DNA from: Burkholderiales bacterium PBB6
GTDB taxonomy: Bacteria; Pseudomonadota; Gammaproteobacteria; Burkholderiales; Burkholderiaceae_C
Length of the DNA stretch: 64,000 bases
Reading direction: 5' to 3'
Assembly (NCBI GenBank): GCA_002255925.1
Contig: NKIH01000003.1
Coordinates: 310,001-374,000, forward strand
The notes beneath the pieces are model-generated. The model worked only from the letters and a program-made list of their open reading frames with translations, did no database searches and was not told the origin of the DNA. The number at the start of each line of letters is the position of its first letter. Positions within the stretch are counted from its first letter, which is position 1. Positions 7,357 through 16,189 of the stretch are shown one piece after another. The translations under genes were made by a program, and so were the position numbers.

Positions 7357-7983
7357 ATGTTTCGCTCAACAGGATTCAAGATGTTGTCTGCCACCCTGGC
7401 GATGTCCAGTGCCATCGTGGCGGCTGGCTGTGGCGGCGCAGCAGCGCAAGCGCCGGTGTTCACGCTCTCCAGCCCCGACCTCGCCAGCGGCCAATTCGAC
7501 AGCCGCTTTATCGCCAACGGCTTTGGCTGCACGGGCCTGAACGTCTCGCCGGAACTGGTGTGGAGCGGCGTGCCGGCCGGCACCCAGTCCCTCGCGCTGA
7601 CGGTGCACGACCCGGACGCGCCGACGGGCAGCGGCTTCTGGCACTGGGCCGTCTACAACCTGCCGGCGTCCGCCACCGGCCTGCAGCGTGGCGCCGGCAA
7701 CCTGCCCTTGCGCCTGCCGGCACCGGCCGTTGCGGGCATGAATGACTTCCACGACACCGGTGTGAACGGCGCCAATGGCGGCTACGGCGGCCCCTGCCCG
7801 CCCCAGGGCGACACAGCCCACCGCTATGTCTTCACGCTGTACGCCTTGGCCGTGCCCGACATGCATGCCGCAGCCGGCATTCCAGCCTCCGGCACGCCGG
7901 CACTGCACAGCTTCGTGCTGAACCGCGGTCTGGGCGACAAGCTGCTGGGCAAGGCCACCTTCACCGCGACCTTCGGACGCTGA
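7357..7983 (+). CDS. YbhB/YbcL-type PEBP (Raf-kinase-inhibitor-like), exported
   Basis: This 208-residue protein carries a signal peptide ending near AAGCGGAAAQA, possibly a lipoprotein site, and a phosphatidylethanolamine-binding-protein fold. The fold is shown by DPDAPTGSGFWHWAVYNLP, the GYGGPCPP loop with HRY, and a C-terminal FTATFGR. Bacterial YbhB/YbcL proteins have no settled function. AAAAGG at 7343-7348 favours the ATG at 7357; 7381 is a possible alternative start. Only one base separates its stop from the CoA-transferase start, so it appears to be the first gene of the C5-dicarboxylate operon, which is an unusual partner for these enzymes. Confidence 0.88.
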   Translation: MFRSTGFKMLSATLAMSSAIVAAGCGGAAAQAPVFTLSSPDLASGQFDSRFIANGFGCTGLNVSPELVWSGVPAGTQSLALTVHDPDAPTGSGFWHWAVYNLPASATGLQRGAGNLPLRLPAPAVAGMNDFHDTGVNGANGGYGGPCPPQGDTAHRYVFTLYALAVPDMHAAAGIPASGTPALHSFVLNRGLGDKLLGKATFTATFGR

Positions 7984-7984
7984 C

Positions 7985-9169
7985 ATGGCTGAACACCCGA
8001 CCAACCGCCCCCTGGAGGGCATGACGATCGTCAGCCTGGAGCAGGCCCTGGCCGCGCCCTTGTGCACGGCGCGCCTGGCTGAGCTGGGCGCCCGGGTCAT
8101 CAAGGTCGAACGGCCGGAGGGCGACTTCGCGCGGGGCTACGACCGGGCGGCCAACGGCATGTCGTCCTACTTCGCCTGGACGAATCGGGGCAAACAGTCG
8201 CTGGTGCTGGACTTCAAGCGCCCGGAAGACGCCGCGCTGCTGGAGCGCCTGGTGGCCCGTGCCGATGTGTTCGTGCAGAACCTGGCCCCCGGCGCGCTGG
8301 AGCGTGCCGGCTTCGACAGTGCCAGCCTGCGGCAGCGGCATCCGCGGCTGGTCACCTGCGACATCACCGGGTACGGCAAGTCAGGCCCAGCCGCCAGCCT
8401 GAAGGCCTACGACATGCTGGTGCAATGCGAAAGTGGTCTGGCCGGCATCAGTGGCTCGGCCGAAGCCTGCGGTCGCATCGGGGTGTCCATCTGCGACATC
8501 GGTGCCGGGATGAACGCCACGATCGCCGTGCTGGCCGCGCTGGCACAGCGAGACCGCAGCGGCTGCGGCCTGGGCGTTTCCGTTTCGCTCTTCGATGCTG
8601 CCGCCGACTGGATGACCGTGCCCTATCTGCACGAGGTGTATGGCCAGGGTGCACCGGCCAGGCAAGGCCTCAGGCATCCGTCGATCGCACCTTATGCGGC
8701 CTACCCGACGGGCGATGGCGGCGAGGTGGTGATCAGCATCCAGAACGAGCGCGAATGGGCGTCGTTCTGCACGACGGTGATGCAGCAACCCGCCTTGGTG
8801 GCGGACGCCCGTTTCGCCTCCAACAACCTGCGTGTCCAGCACGGCGAACAGCTGGATCTCGAGATCGCCGAAGTCTTCACAACGCTCAGCACGGCACAGC
8901 TGCTGGATCGGCTGGCCGCCGGACAGATCGCCTACGGCCAGGTGCGCAGCGTGGCGGAGATGGCCGCGCACCCCGCGCTACGCACCTGGCCCATGCCGGT
9001 GGGTGACCAGATGCTGCAGATGGTGGCGCCACCCGTGCGCTACCCCTGGGATGCCGGCAACCACCCTGCTGCGCCCTCGCTGGGTGCAGACAGCGCTGCC
9101 GTGCGCATGGAATTTGACACGCCCGACGCCTTGGCCACGGGCGTCCGACAAGGAAGCCTTCATGAATGA
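7985..9169 (+). CDS. Class III (CaiB/BaiF) CoA-transferase, probable C5-dicarboxylate CoA-transferase
   Basis: This 394-residue enzyme should move CoA from a donor such as succinyl-CoA to an organic acid. It shows the family signatures EQALAAPLCTARLAELGARVIKVERP, NRGKQSLVLDFK (each read in two parts) and TGYGKSGP. The active-site Asp is in ICDIGAGMNA, where it forms aspartyl-CoA intermediates in this family. Its neighbours are a mesaconyl-CoA-hydratase-like protein and a CitE-like lyase. The likely acceptor is therefore itaconate, mesaconate or citramalate, as in Pseudomonas ict-ich-ccl. Its 3' end overlaps the next gene by 8 bp. The exact substrate is an inference. Confidence 0.87.
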   Translation: MAEHPTNRPLEGMTIVSLEQALAAPLCTARLAELGARVIKVERPEGDFARGYDRAANGMSSYFAWTNRGKQSLVLDFKRPEDAALLERLVARADVFVQNLAPGALERAGFDSASLRQRHPRLVTCDITGYGKSGPAASLKAYDMLVQCESGLAGISGSAEACGRIGVSICDIGAGMNATIAVLAALAQRDRSGCGLGVSVSLFDAAADWMTVPYLHEVYGQGAPARQGLRHPSIAPYAAYPTGDGGEVVISIQNEREWASFCTTVMQQPALVADARFASNNLRVQHGEQLDLEIAEVFTTLSTAQLLDRLAAGQIAYGQVRSVAEMAAHPALRTWPMPVGDQMLQMVAPPVRYPWDAGNHPAAPSLGADSAAVRMEFDTPDALATGVRQGSLHE

Positions 9170-10016
9170 CATTGACATCGACCACCTGCGGCAATGGATC
9201 GGCAAGGAACAGGTGGCCCAGGACATGCTGAGCAGCCGGCACGCCAGGTTGATGGCCGCCACGCTGGAACTGGATCAAACCCGCTTCACGGATGGCGCAC
9301 CCTTGCCGCCGCTGTGGCACTGGCTGTATTTTCTCGAAGGTTTGCCACCATCGCAGCTGGGCCCGGATTCCCACCCGGCCCGCGGGTCCTTCCTGCCCCC
9401 AGTGCCGCTGCAGAACCGCATGTGGGCGGGTGGCCAGCTGGAATTCGACGGCGAGTTGACGCTGGGGTTGCCGGCGGAGAAGCGTTCCTGCGTCTCGGAC
9501 GTGGTGCACAAGCGCGGACGCAGCGGCAACCTGGTGTTCGTCACCGTCCGGCACGAGATCCACCAGCTTGGCCGGTGCGTGGTGTCGGAGCGTCACGACA
9601 TCGTCTTCAAGGAGGCCGGTGGGCCGGCCCGGCGGCAGAGCGCCGAGGCCCTGGGGCTGCCATCAGCCCACTACACGGAAACCATTCGCCCTGATGCGAC
9701 GACCTTGTTCCGCTATTCCGCGCTGACCTTCAACGGCCACCGCATCCATTACGACCAGGCCTATTGCCGCGAGGCCGAAGGCTACCCCGACCTCGTGGTT
9801 CACGGGCCGCTGAACGCCACCCTGCTGGCAGGCATCGCGCGCCGCGTTCGGGGCGCACCGCTGCGCCATTTCAGCTACCGCGGCTTGAGCCCGGCCATCG
9901 TCGGACAGGACATCCAGCTGTCTGCCGCCGCTGATGCCGTGATCCCCGGGCGCTTGCTGCTTTGGGCCGCGCTGCCTGGCGGCGACATCGCCATGCACGC
10001 CAGCGCCGAGTACTGA
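9162..10016 (+). CDS. Mesaconyl/itaconyl-CoA hydratase-like (HTD2, MaoC-like hot-dog)
   Basis: This 284-residue protein resembles the HTD2/mesaconyl-C4-CoA hydratase group, a double hot-dog related to FAS1-like dehydratases. An N-terminal hot-dog half (PLPPLWHWLYFLEG, PVPLQNRMWAGGQLEF) precedes a catalytic half with FRYSALTFNGHRIHYD and EGYPDLVVHGPL. The His and Asp are typical hydratase residues. In the proposed pathway it would add water to mesaconyl- or itaconyl-CoA to give citramalyl-CoA, the substrate of the downstream lyase. The start ATG at 9162 overlaps the CoA-transferase stop. 3-methylfumaryl-CoA hydratase is an alternative name for close relatives. Confidence 0.83.
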   Translation: MNDIDIDHLRQWIGKEQVAQDMLSSRHARLMAATLELDQTRFTDGAPLPPLWHWLYFLEGLPPSQLGPDSHPARGSFLPPVPLQNRMWAGGQLEFDGELTLGLPAEKRSCVSDVVHKRGRSGNLVFVTVRHEIHQLGRCVVSERHDIVFKEAGGPARRQSAEALGLPSAHYTETIRPDATTLFRYSALTFNGHRIHYDQAYCREAEGYPDLVVHGPLNATLLAGIARRVRGAPLRHFSYRGLSPAIVGQDIQLSAAADAVIPGRLLLWAALPGGDIAMHASAEY

Positions 10017-10054
10017 CCGCAGCCCCACCCCAGACGACGATTTCAAGGACGACG

Positions 10055-11053
10055 ATGACCCCCTCTCAACCCATGCGCCACCTCTTCCAGTCACTTGCCC
10101 TGCTGATGAGCGTGTGCGTCGGCACCAGCGCCGCGGCGCAGGTGCCCGCAGACACCTACCCGACCCATGCCATCACGCTGGTGGTTCCGTTCGCCGCAGG
10201 CGGCACCACCGACATCATCAGCCGCATCCTGGCCGAATCCCTGGGCAAGCGCCTGGGTCAGCCGGTGATCGTTGAAAACCGGGGTGGCGCGGGCGGCAAT
10301 CTAGGGGCCGGCCAGGTGGCCGGCGCAAAGCCCGACGGCTACACACTGCTGATGGGCTACAACGGCACCAACGCCATCAACCCTTCGCTGTACAAGCAAC
10401 TGGCCTGGGACCCGGTCCGCAGCTTCGAGCCCGTGTCGCTGGTGGCGCGGGTCAACAACGTGGTCGTCGTCAACCCGAACGTGCCTGTGCGCACGCTGGG
10501 TGAACTGGTGAGCTATGCGCGAGCCAACCCAGGCAAGCTCAACTACGGATCTGCCGGCGCCGGCTCGATCTTCCACCTCGCCGCCGTGATGCTGGAGCAG
10601 CAGTCAGGCACCGTGATGACCCACGTGCCCTACAAGGGCGCTGCGCCGGCGGTGACCGACCTGCTGGGGGGCCAGATCGAGCTGATGTTCGCCAGCATTC
10701 CGACGGTGCTGCAGCATGTCCGGACCGGCAAGCTACGCGCCATCGGCGTGACGGGCAGCACACGGTCGGATCTCTTTCCGAACGTCCCCACCGCCCGCGA
10801 ATCCGGCCTGCCGGGGCTGGTGGTGGATTCCTGGTACGGCGTATTCGCGCCGCGCGGCCTCTCGCCAGACGTTCGGCAGCGCTTGGGCAATGCCTTGAAG
10901 GATGCGTTGGCCGACCCCGCGTTGAAGCGGAAGTTCGAGGAACAGGGCGCAGTGAGCCAAGGCTACTCGCCAACGGACTTGCAAGACCTGCTGGCCAAAG
11001 ACCTGGTGACCTGGCGCGGCGTGCTCCAGAAGTCGAAGGTGGTAATCGAATGA
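10055..11053 (+). CDS. Bug-family (TctC-like) periplasmic solute-binding protein
   Basis: This 332-residue protein has a signal peptide (LFQSLALLMSVCVGTSAAAQ) and the Bug/TctC signature YPTHAITLVVPFAAGGTTD. Later it carries VENRGGAGGNLGAGQVA, PDGYTLLMG and HVPYKGAAPAVTDLLGGQ. Bug proteins bind carboxylates for tripartite tricarboxylate transporters and are strongly expanded in Burkholderiales. No TctA/TctB membrane genes are present here, so this is an orphan receptor that must use a distant permease or act as a sensor. ATG at 10055 follows AAGGAC. The operon context suggests a C5 dicarboxylate ligand. Its stop overlaps the lyase start by 4 bp. Confidence 0.93.
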   Translation: MTPSQPMRHLFQSLALLMSVCVGTSAAAQVPADTYPTHAITLVVPFAAGGTTDIISRILAESLGKRLGQPVIVENRGGAGGNLGAGQVAGAKPDGYTLLMGYNGTNAINPSLYKQLAWDPVRSFEPVSLVARVNNVVVVNPNVPVRTLGELVSYARANPGKLNYGSAGAGSIFHLAAVMLEQQSGTVMTHVPYKGAAPAVTDLLGGQIELMFASIPTVLQHVRTGKLRAIGVTGSTRSDLFPNVPTARESGLPGLVVDSWYGVFAPRGLSPDVRQRLGNALKDALADPALKRKFEEQGAVSQGYSPTDLQDLLAKDLVTWRGVLQKSKVVIE

Positions 11054-11883
11054 GCAGCACGCCCAACATCATGGACCCGGCACTGGCGCGATCGATGCTG
11101 TTTGTGCCGGGCGACCGCCCGGAGCGCTTCGGCAAGGCCGTAGCCAGCGGCGCAGACGCCGTCATTCTTGATCTCGAGGATGCCGTGGCACCCGCGTCAA
11201 AATGCCGCGCCAGGGATGCCATCGCCGACTTTCTTCAGCGTGGTGGGCAAGCCATGCTGCGCATCAACGGCCTCGACCACAAAAGCATCAACGATGACCT
11301 GGCCCTGTGCGGCCTGCCCGGCGTGACCGGCATCGTCTATCCCAAGGCGGAATCGTCCACTCAGCTGCAGTGGGTCCGCTCGCGGATGCGCAGCGGCGTG
11401 GCGTTGATGCCGCTGATTGAAACAGCCGTGGGCCTGCGCGATGTGCACCAGGTTGCTGCCACGCCGGGCGTGACACGCCTGCTCTTCGGCCATCTGGATT
11501 TCTGCCTGGACCTGGGCCTGGAGCCCGGCGACGATGAGGCGGAGCTGGCGGCCTATCGCAGCACGCTGGTGCTGGCCTCCCGGGCCTGCGGCCTCCATCC
11601 GCCTGTGGACGGTGTCACCGTGAATGTCCACGACTCCGAAGAGCTCTCACGCGCTGCATTGGCAGCGCGGCGATGCGGCTTCGGCGGCAAGTTGTGCATT
11701 CATCCAGCGCAGGTGAGCAAGGTCAACGCGGCCTTCAGCGCCAGCAGCAACGACCTGGCCTGGGCGCGCCGCGTGATGGACGCCGCCGAAGGCCAGCCCG
11801 GCGCCTTCCTGCTGGACGGCCAGATGGTGGACGCGCCGGTGCTGGGCAAGGCGCAGCGCCTGCTGGCTGGGGTGGCGCGCTGA
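11050..11883 (+). CDS. CitE-like lyase, probable citramalyl-CoA lyase
   Basis: This 277-residue TIM-barrel enzyme of the HpcH/HpaI-CitE family carries SMLFVPGDRPERF, VILDLEDAVAP (metal ligands Glu/Asp), LRINGL, MPLIETAVGL and LCIHPAQV. It is a stand-alone protein without citrate lyase alpha or gamma subunits. That fits citramalyl-CoA or malyl-CoA lyases rather than citrate lyase. Following the CoA-transferase and hydratase it would cleave citramalyl-CoA to pyruvate and acetyl-CoA. It is translationally coupled to the Bug gene by ATGA overlap and is the last gene of the operon; a TGCCCG/CGGGCA hairpin follows at 11889-11904. Confidence 0.87.
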   Translation: MSSTPNIMDPALARSMLFVPGDRPERFGKAVASGADAVILDLEDAVAPASKCRARDAIADFLQRGGQAMLRINGLDHKSINDDLALCGLPGVTGIVYPKAESSTQLQWVRSRMRSGVALMPLIETAVGLRDVHQVAATPGVTRLLFGHLDFCLDLGLEPGDDEAELAAYRSTLVLASRACGLHPPVDGVTVNVHDSEELSRAALAARRCGFGGKLCIHPAQVSKVNAAFSASSNDLAWARRVMDAAEGQPGAFLLDGQMVDAPVLGKAQRLLAGVAR

Positions 11884-11929
11884 GCCCCTGCCCGCACACG
11901 GGCATGGCAGCACCGGTATAACCCGGCGC

Positions 11930-12226
11930 ATGCACACCGTGCCCCACGCCCTCACCCCGCCTGCCACCCCGCTGGACGACGCCAGCGTGTCACGCGTCAT
12001 CGAAATGGCCTGGGAAGACCGAACGCCGTTCGAGGCCATCGAGGCACAGTTTGGCCTGAACGAATCGGCGGTCATCGCGCTGATGCGAACCTCGCTCAAA
12101 GCCAGCTCTTATCGGCTCTGGCGCCAGCGCGTGCAGGGCCGCAAAACCAAGCATGTGGGGCTGCGGCCGGCTGGCCTGCCCACCGTGCTGCGCCACCGCG
12201 CCAACCACCGCTGGCCCCAGCGCTGA
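11930..12226 (+). CDS. DUF2805 / TIGR03643 family protein
   Basis: This 98-residue protein matches the family pattern directly: VIEMAWEDRTPFEAIEAQFG, a helix-turn-helix-like stretch (LNESAVIALMRTSLK), then SYRLWRQRVQGRKTKH. Proteins of this family are short, conserved across Proteobacteria and uncharacterised; the fold looks like a small DNA-binding-type helical domain. ATG at 11930 has no strong ribosome binding site. No functional link with the upstream catabolic operon is evident. Confidence 0.85.
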   Translation: MHTVPHALTPPATPLDDASVSRVIEMAWEDRTPFEAIEAQFGLNESAVIALMRTSLKASSYRLWRQRVQGRKTKHVGLRPAGLPTVLRHRANHRWPQR

Positions 12227-12259
12227 GCGGAAATCCGCAACGCTGGTCGGGCACCAGAC

Positions 12260-12281
12260 ACTTCGAAGAAACCGAAGTTTT
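12260..12281 (+). terminator. Weak candidate terminator hairpin
   Basis: ACTTCG (12260-12265) and CGAAGT (12273-12278) form a 6-bp stem with a 7-base loop, followed by a short T run. It lies in the 125-bp gap after the DUF2805 gene. The stem is short for an intrinsic terminator. Confidence 0.25.
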
Positions 12282-12317
12282 CATCCCGAAGGCACTGCTT
12301 TATCCAGATTGTCATCC

Positions 12318-12332
12318 GCTGCAGACTGCAGC
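12318..12332. repeat. Perfect 7-bp inverted repeat upstream of small membrane ORF
   Basis: GCTGCAG and CTGCAGC flank a single central A, 20 bp before the start of the 52-residue membrane ORF. It could be an operator or a chance PstI-like palindrome in GC-rich DNA. Confidence 0.3.
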
Positions 12333-12351
12333 ATCACCACTGGACAAGCCC

Positions 12352-12510
12352 ATGGACATCACTTCTTTGCTGCTCGGCCTGATGGCCGCCACGCTCGCCA
12401 TCACCGCCTTTCAGGCACGCCGCCAAGGCTGTGAAAAACGCGATGTGCGTTTGCTGGGCACGATCAGCGGCCTGTTTGGCGTCGGAACCGTGGTGTCGGC
12501 CATTCTCTGA
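12352..12510 (+). CDS. Small membrane protein, 52 aa, unknown
   Basis: This short open frame encodes MDITSLLLGLMAATLAITAF, a basic/charged middle (QARRQGCEKRDVR) and a second hydrophobic stretch ending TVVSAIL. The two-helix hairpin layout, 9-bp gap to the following exoD-like gene and same orientation suggest a real small membrane protein cotranscribed with it. There is only a weak GGACAAG ribosome binding site and no family is recognised. It could be non-coding. Confidence 0.45.
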   Translation: MDITSLLLGLMAATLAITAFQARRQGCEKRDVRLLGTISGLFGVGTVVSAIL

Positions 12511-12519
12511 GCGCGGCCC

Positions 12520-13146
12520 ATGACGATTCCGCTGGCGCAGCGGCTGCGCGAGGCCGCCGCCGCCATCGACTCAGACCGCGTCTCGGTGGCGCGGCTGGTT
12601 CAAGCCCATGGGCCTGAGGCCCGTGGCAGCCTGTTGCTGCTGCTGGCCCTGGCCTGCATGCTGCCCTTGCCGGGTGCCGGCACGGTGTTCGGGTTGGGCA
12701 TTCTGACGATGACCTGGCCGATGTGGCACGGGCAGGCAGAAGCCCGGCTGCCGCAGCGGGTGAGCGACGTCGACATGTCGCGCGACAACGCGCACCGGGT
12801 GCTCAGCACGCTGGCGCGGCTGTACGGCATGGCGCACCGCGTATCGAAGGAGCGGCTGACCTGGGCGCTCGGCAACGGGCGGCACGGCACCGCCCGGCGC
12901 GGCATTGCCGCCACGGTCGCGGTGATGGCCGTGGTCGTGGTGCTGCCGATTCCACTCGGCAACTTCCTGCCGTCGATTTCCATCGGTCTGATCGGCCTCG
13001 GGCTGGTGTTCCGCGACGGCGTGTCCGTCATGCTGGGCCAGCTGACTGCCGTGGCCACCGGCGCGTTGATGTTGACGCTCGGCGCATTGGCCGTGGACTG
13101 GGCCGGTGACTGGGTGAACCAGCTGCTGCGCCAGTGGCCGGTCTGA
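12520..13146 (+). CDS. exoD: ExoD-family membrane protein
   Basis: This 208-residue protein matches the ExoD family, first linked to exopolysaccharide production and alkali tolerance in Sinorhizobium. An N-terminal helix (LAQRLREAAAA) precedes LLLLLALACMLPLPGAGTVFG, a loop with MSRDNAHRVLSTLARLYGM, and two or three further hydrophobic segments, including VLPIPLGNFLPS. The size fits the family norm of about 200 residues. Its direct biochemical role is unknown. It is the last of three rightward genes and converges on the hybrid kinase. Confidence 0.82.
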   Translation: MTIPLAQRLREAAAAIDSDRVSVARLVQAHGPEARGSLLLLLALACMLPLPGAGTVFGLGILTMTWPMWHGQAEARLPQRVSDVDMSRDNAHRVLSTLARLYGMAHRVSKERLTWALGNGRHGTARRGIAATVAVMAVVVVLPIPLGNFLPSISIGLIGLGLVFRDGVSVMLGQLTAVATGALMLTLGALAVDWAGDWVNQLLRQWPV

Positions 13147-13174
13147 GCGACCGACACCGCGGGCATCGCCGAAC

Positions 13175-16087
13175 TCAGCCGGCCTGCTCTGCGGGCGGCA
13201 GGCGGTGTTGCAACATCGCCTCGAACGACAGCAGGTTGATGGGCTTGGCGATGAAGTCGTCAAAGCCTGCCACCCGCGCCTGTTCGGCGTCTTCGGTCAA
13301 GGCACTGGCGGTCAGTGCCACCACGGCGATGTCGCGGGTGAACAGATCGGCCCGCAGGTGCTCCAGCACCTGGTAGCCGCTCATGCCGGGCAGGTGAATG
13401 TCCAGCAGCACCAGATCGGGCCGCTGCTCCTGCGCCATCGCCAGGCCCTCTTCGCCGCTGGTCGCCACACGCAAGGTGACAGCCGGGTGACGGGCCACGA
13501 TGCTGGCCACCAGGTCGACGTTGGACGGGTTGTCTTCGACGTACAGCAAGTCGCCTCGGCACGGCTGGGCCGAGGTGCCCGCCTGGTCGGCGTCCAGAGG
13601 GCCGGGCAGCACCAGCGTGTCGACCACGGCCTGCGGCGCATCGGGAATCGGCAGATCGAGCCAGAACACGCTGCCTTCGCCCGGCTTGCTGCTGGCGCCG
13701 ATGGCACCGTGCATCAATTCCACCAGCTGGCGGCTGATGCTCAAACCGATGCCCGTGCCTTCGATCGCGCGTTGCTCGGCACCCAGGCGGTTGAAGGGCT
13801 CGAACAGCTGTGACATGCGCTCGGGCGCGATGCCTGTGCCGGTGTCGCGCACGATGATGCGCAGCTTGCCATCGGCCCGCGGCTCGGCGCGGATCAAGAC
13901 CTGGCCACCCGGCCGGTTGTACTTCACCGCGTTGGTCAGCAGGTTCAGCATCACCTGCTTCAGGCGCGTGCGGTCGGCCTGCACCTGAAAGGTCCGCAGA
14001 TCCAGCACCTGCACGTTCACCGCCTGGCTTTGCAGCAACGGGCTCATCAGCGTCAGCACATCACCCACCAACACGTCCAAGGCCAGTGGCTCCAGGCTGA
14101 GGCGGATGCTGCCGGCTTCCACCTGCGCCAGGTCCAGCACTTCGTTGATCAGCTCCAGCAGGTGGCGGCCTGCGCGCAGAATCTCCGTGACGTAGCCCTG
14201 GCTGCGCTTGTCCAGGCCAGCATCCAGCTCCATCAGCTGCGAGAAGCCGAGGATGGCGTTCATCGGCGTGCGCAGCTCATGGCTCATGCGCGAGAGGAAT
14301 TCGCTCTTCGCGCGACTGGCCTGCTGCGCCTGGTCCCGGGCCAGCATCAGCTCCTGCGAGCGCTCTTGCACCCGACGCTCCAGCTCCTCGCGCGAGTCAG
14401 ACAAAGCCCGTCGGGCGCGCAGACGGTCACTGATGTCGTCGACGATGGCGAAGCTGCGCAGGATGGCGCCCTGGCTGTCTCGTTCACAACAGACGGCCAC
14501 AGCCACGTCGATGATCTGGCCGTCCTTGCGGATGAAGCGCTTGTCGAGGGTGTACGACTCGATCTCGCCACGGGACATGCGCTCGAACATCGCGATGTTG
14601 GCGGGCAGATCGTCCGGGTGCGTCATGTCGGCCCAGCGCATGCCGCTGAGCTCTTCGGGCGGATAGCCCAGCATGCGGCACAGCGCCTGGTTCACTTCGC
14701 CCCAGCTGCCGTTGGGCTGGTTGAACGCCATGCCCATCAGGCCGGCGCTGAAGAAGTTGCGGAAGGTCTGCTCGCTCTGGCGCACGGCCAGCTCGGCGTC
14801 CTTACGCTCGGTGATGTCGCGCGAGAGCACCACGAACCGGTCCAGTTGCCCCGGCTCGGCCGGCTTGCGGGCCACCGACAGCTCGAACCAGCGGGCGCCG
14901 CCCGGCAACTCCAGCCGGATCTGCACGCCGGTGGAGCGGCCCGTCTCGGCGGCTTCCTGCAGCGCCTGTTGAGCCACTTGCGCGGTCTCGGGCGGCATCA
15001 GCTCATGCAGGGTGCGACCCAGCAGCCGGGCAGCGGGCACCAGCAGCAAGTCAGCCCGGCCGGTGCGCACATCCAGATAGCGGCCTTCGATGTCCATCTC
15101 GAACATCAGATCGGGAATGGCTTCCAGCGTGGCCTTGAGCTGGGCGACCGCCCGCTCGGCCTGCTGGCGCGCAGCCTCCAGCTCCGTCGTTCGGGCCAGC
15201 ACCCGGCGGCGCAGCGCCAGGTTCCAGTACACCAGCATCAGGCCGCCCAGCACCACGATGCCGGTGCCATAAGCCGCCCAGCGGAGCCAATCACGCCAGG
15301 GCACGCGGGCATCGTCAGTGATGGCACTGCCCAGCCAGCGGTCATCCAGCGCTTTCATCTCGGCAGGGGGCAAGTCGGCAAAGCCCGCTTCCACCCAGGC
15401 CAGCAAGGCGCCCTGGCCCTTGCGCACCGCCCGGTGGAACTGGCCGCTCGACAAGGGCACCGAGTGCCGGTATTGGTCAGCCAAACCTAGTTGGCTGAGC
15501 AGGTAGATGGCCGGCGGCTTGTCGACGCAGAACACCTGCACCTCGTTGCGGGCCGCGCCTTCGATCACCGCCGAGTAGCCCGGGTAGCGCTTCATCGACG
15601 TGACGCCGCGGGCCTTCAGGGTGTCTACACATGCATCGCCGTCCTTCACCCCGACGGTGAAGCCCTGCAGCGCATCAATGCCGATGCCACCCGCCAGGCT
15701 ACGGTGAAAGAACACCGGCACGTCGATGGTGTCGGTGGGCTGCGAGAACTCGTAGAGCTTGCGCCGGGCGTCGTTCTCGAAGAGCGTGTCGATGACGTCG
15801 GCTTCACCGGCCAGCAGCTGGCGCTGGGCCTCGGCCCAGTCCATCGGCTTGAGCTTCACCTCCACGCCGGTATGGCGTGACCAGAGCGCCCAGCGGTCAT
15901 TCAGCAGGCCGCGTGTTTCGCCGGTGGCGGGGTCTTTGAAGATGTACGGCGGGTAGTTGTTGTCGATGACCACCGTGATGCTGCCGGGCTTGGGAGCCAC
16001 CACGGCAGGCACCGCCGCATAGCCCCAAGATGCCGCCAACAGCAGCAAACAGAGGGCGAACATGCGTCGAATGCGGTTTAACCTCAC
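13175..16087 (-). CDS. BvgS-like hybrid sensor histidine kinase
   Basis: This 970-residue membrane kinase has, in order: a signal peptide; a periplasmic SBP_bac_3 (Venus flytrap) domain of about residues 35-255 ([16 protein letters not shown]); one TM helix near 268-290; and two PAS domains ([39 protein letters not shown]). The kinase core follows, with HisKA ([16 protein letters not shown]) and HATPase ([28 protein letters not shown]). A receiver domain with phospho-Asp in [13 protein letters not shown] ends the protein. No HPt is attached, so a separate phosphotransfer protein or response regulator is needed. The first start is GTG at 16087, which keeps the basic RIRR n-region; ATG at 16063 is the alternative. 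An SBP_bac_3 sensor suggests amino-acid-like ligands. Confidence 0.9.
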   Translation of the reverse strand: MRLNRIRRMFALCLLLLAASWGYAAVPAVVAPKPGSITVVIDNNYPPYIFKDPATGETRGLLNDRWALWSRHTGVEVKLKPMDWAEAQRQLLAGEADVIDTLFENDARRKLYEFSQPTDTIDVPVFFHRSLAGGIGIDALQGFTVGVKDGDACVDTLKARGVTSMKRYPGYSAVIEGAARNEVQVFCVDKPPAIYLLSQLGLADQYRHSVPLSSGQFHRAVRKGQGALLAWVEAGFADLPPAEMKALDDRWLGSAITDDARVPWRDWLRWAAYGTGIVVLGGLMLVYWNLALRRRVLARTTELEAARQQAERAVAQLKATLEAIPDLMFEMDIEGRYLDVRTGRADLLLVPAARLLGRTLHELMPPETAQVAQQALQEAAETGRSTGVQIRLELPGGARWFELSVARKPAEPGQLDRFVVLSRDITERKDAELAVRQSEQTFRNFFSAGLMGMAFNQPNGSWGEVNQALCRMLGYPPEELSGMRWADMTHPDDLPANIAMFERMSRGEIESYTLDKRFIRKDGQIIDVAVAVCCERDSQGAILRSFAIVDDISDRLRARRALSDSREELERRVQERSQELMLARDQAQQASRAKSEFLSRMSHELRTPMNAILGFSQLMELDAGLDKRSQGYVTEILRAGRHLLELINEVLDLAQVEAGSIRLSLEPLALDVLVGDVLTLMSPLLQSQAVNVQVLDLRTFQVQADRTRLKQVMLNLLTNAVKYNRPGGQVLIRAEPRADGKLRIIVRDTGTGIAPERMSQLFEPFNRLGAEQRAIEGTGIGLSISRQLVELMHGAIGASSKPGEGSVFWLDLPIPDAPQAVVDTLVLPGPLDADQAGTSAQPCRGDLLYVEDNPSNVDLVASIVARHPAVTLRVATSGEEGLAMAQEQRPDLVLLDIHLPGMSGYQVLEHLRADLFTRDIAVVALTASALTEDAEQARVAGFDDFIAKPINLLSFEAMLQHRLPPAEQAG

Positions 16088-16189
16088 AGCTCAGGCGCCA
16101 GAACATTGGCTTCGATACAACAATGCTGCGCACTTTACCTTCACATACCGCGACCGGGCGCACTTCTTCAGCGCCAGCGGATTTCAGGT

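Noticed and set aside
11889..11904. TGCCCG/CGGGCA hairpin after the CitE-like gene, considered as terminator
   Set aside because: No T run follows it.
14030..15490. 486-codon open frame antisense to the BvgS-like kinase
   Set aside because: Same low-information composition and no ribosome-binding site; the kinase domains on the other strand are unmistakable.
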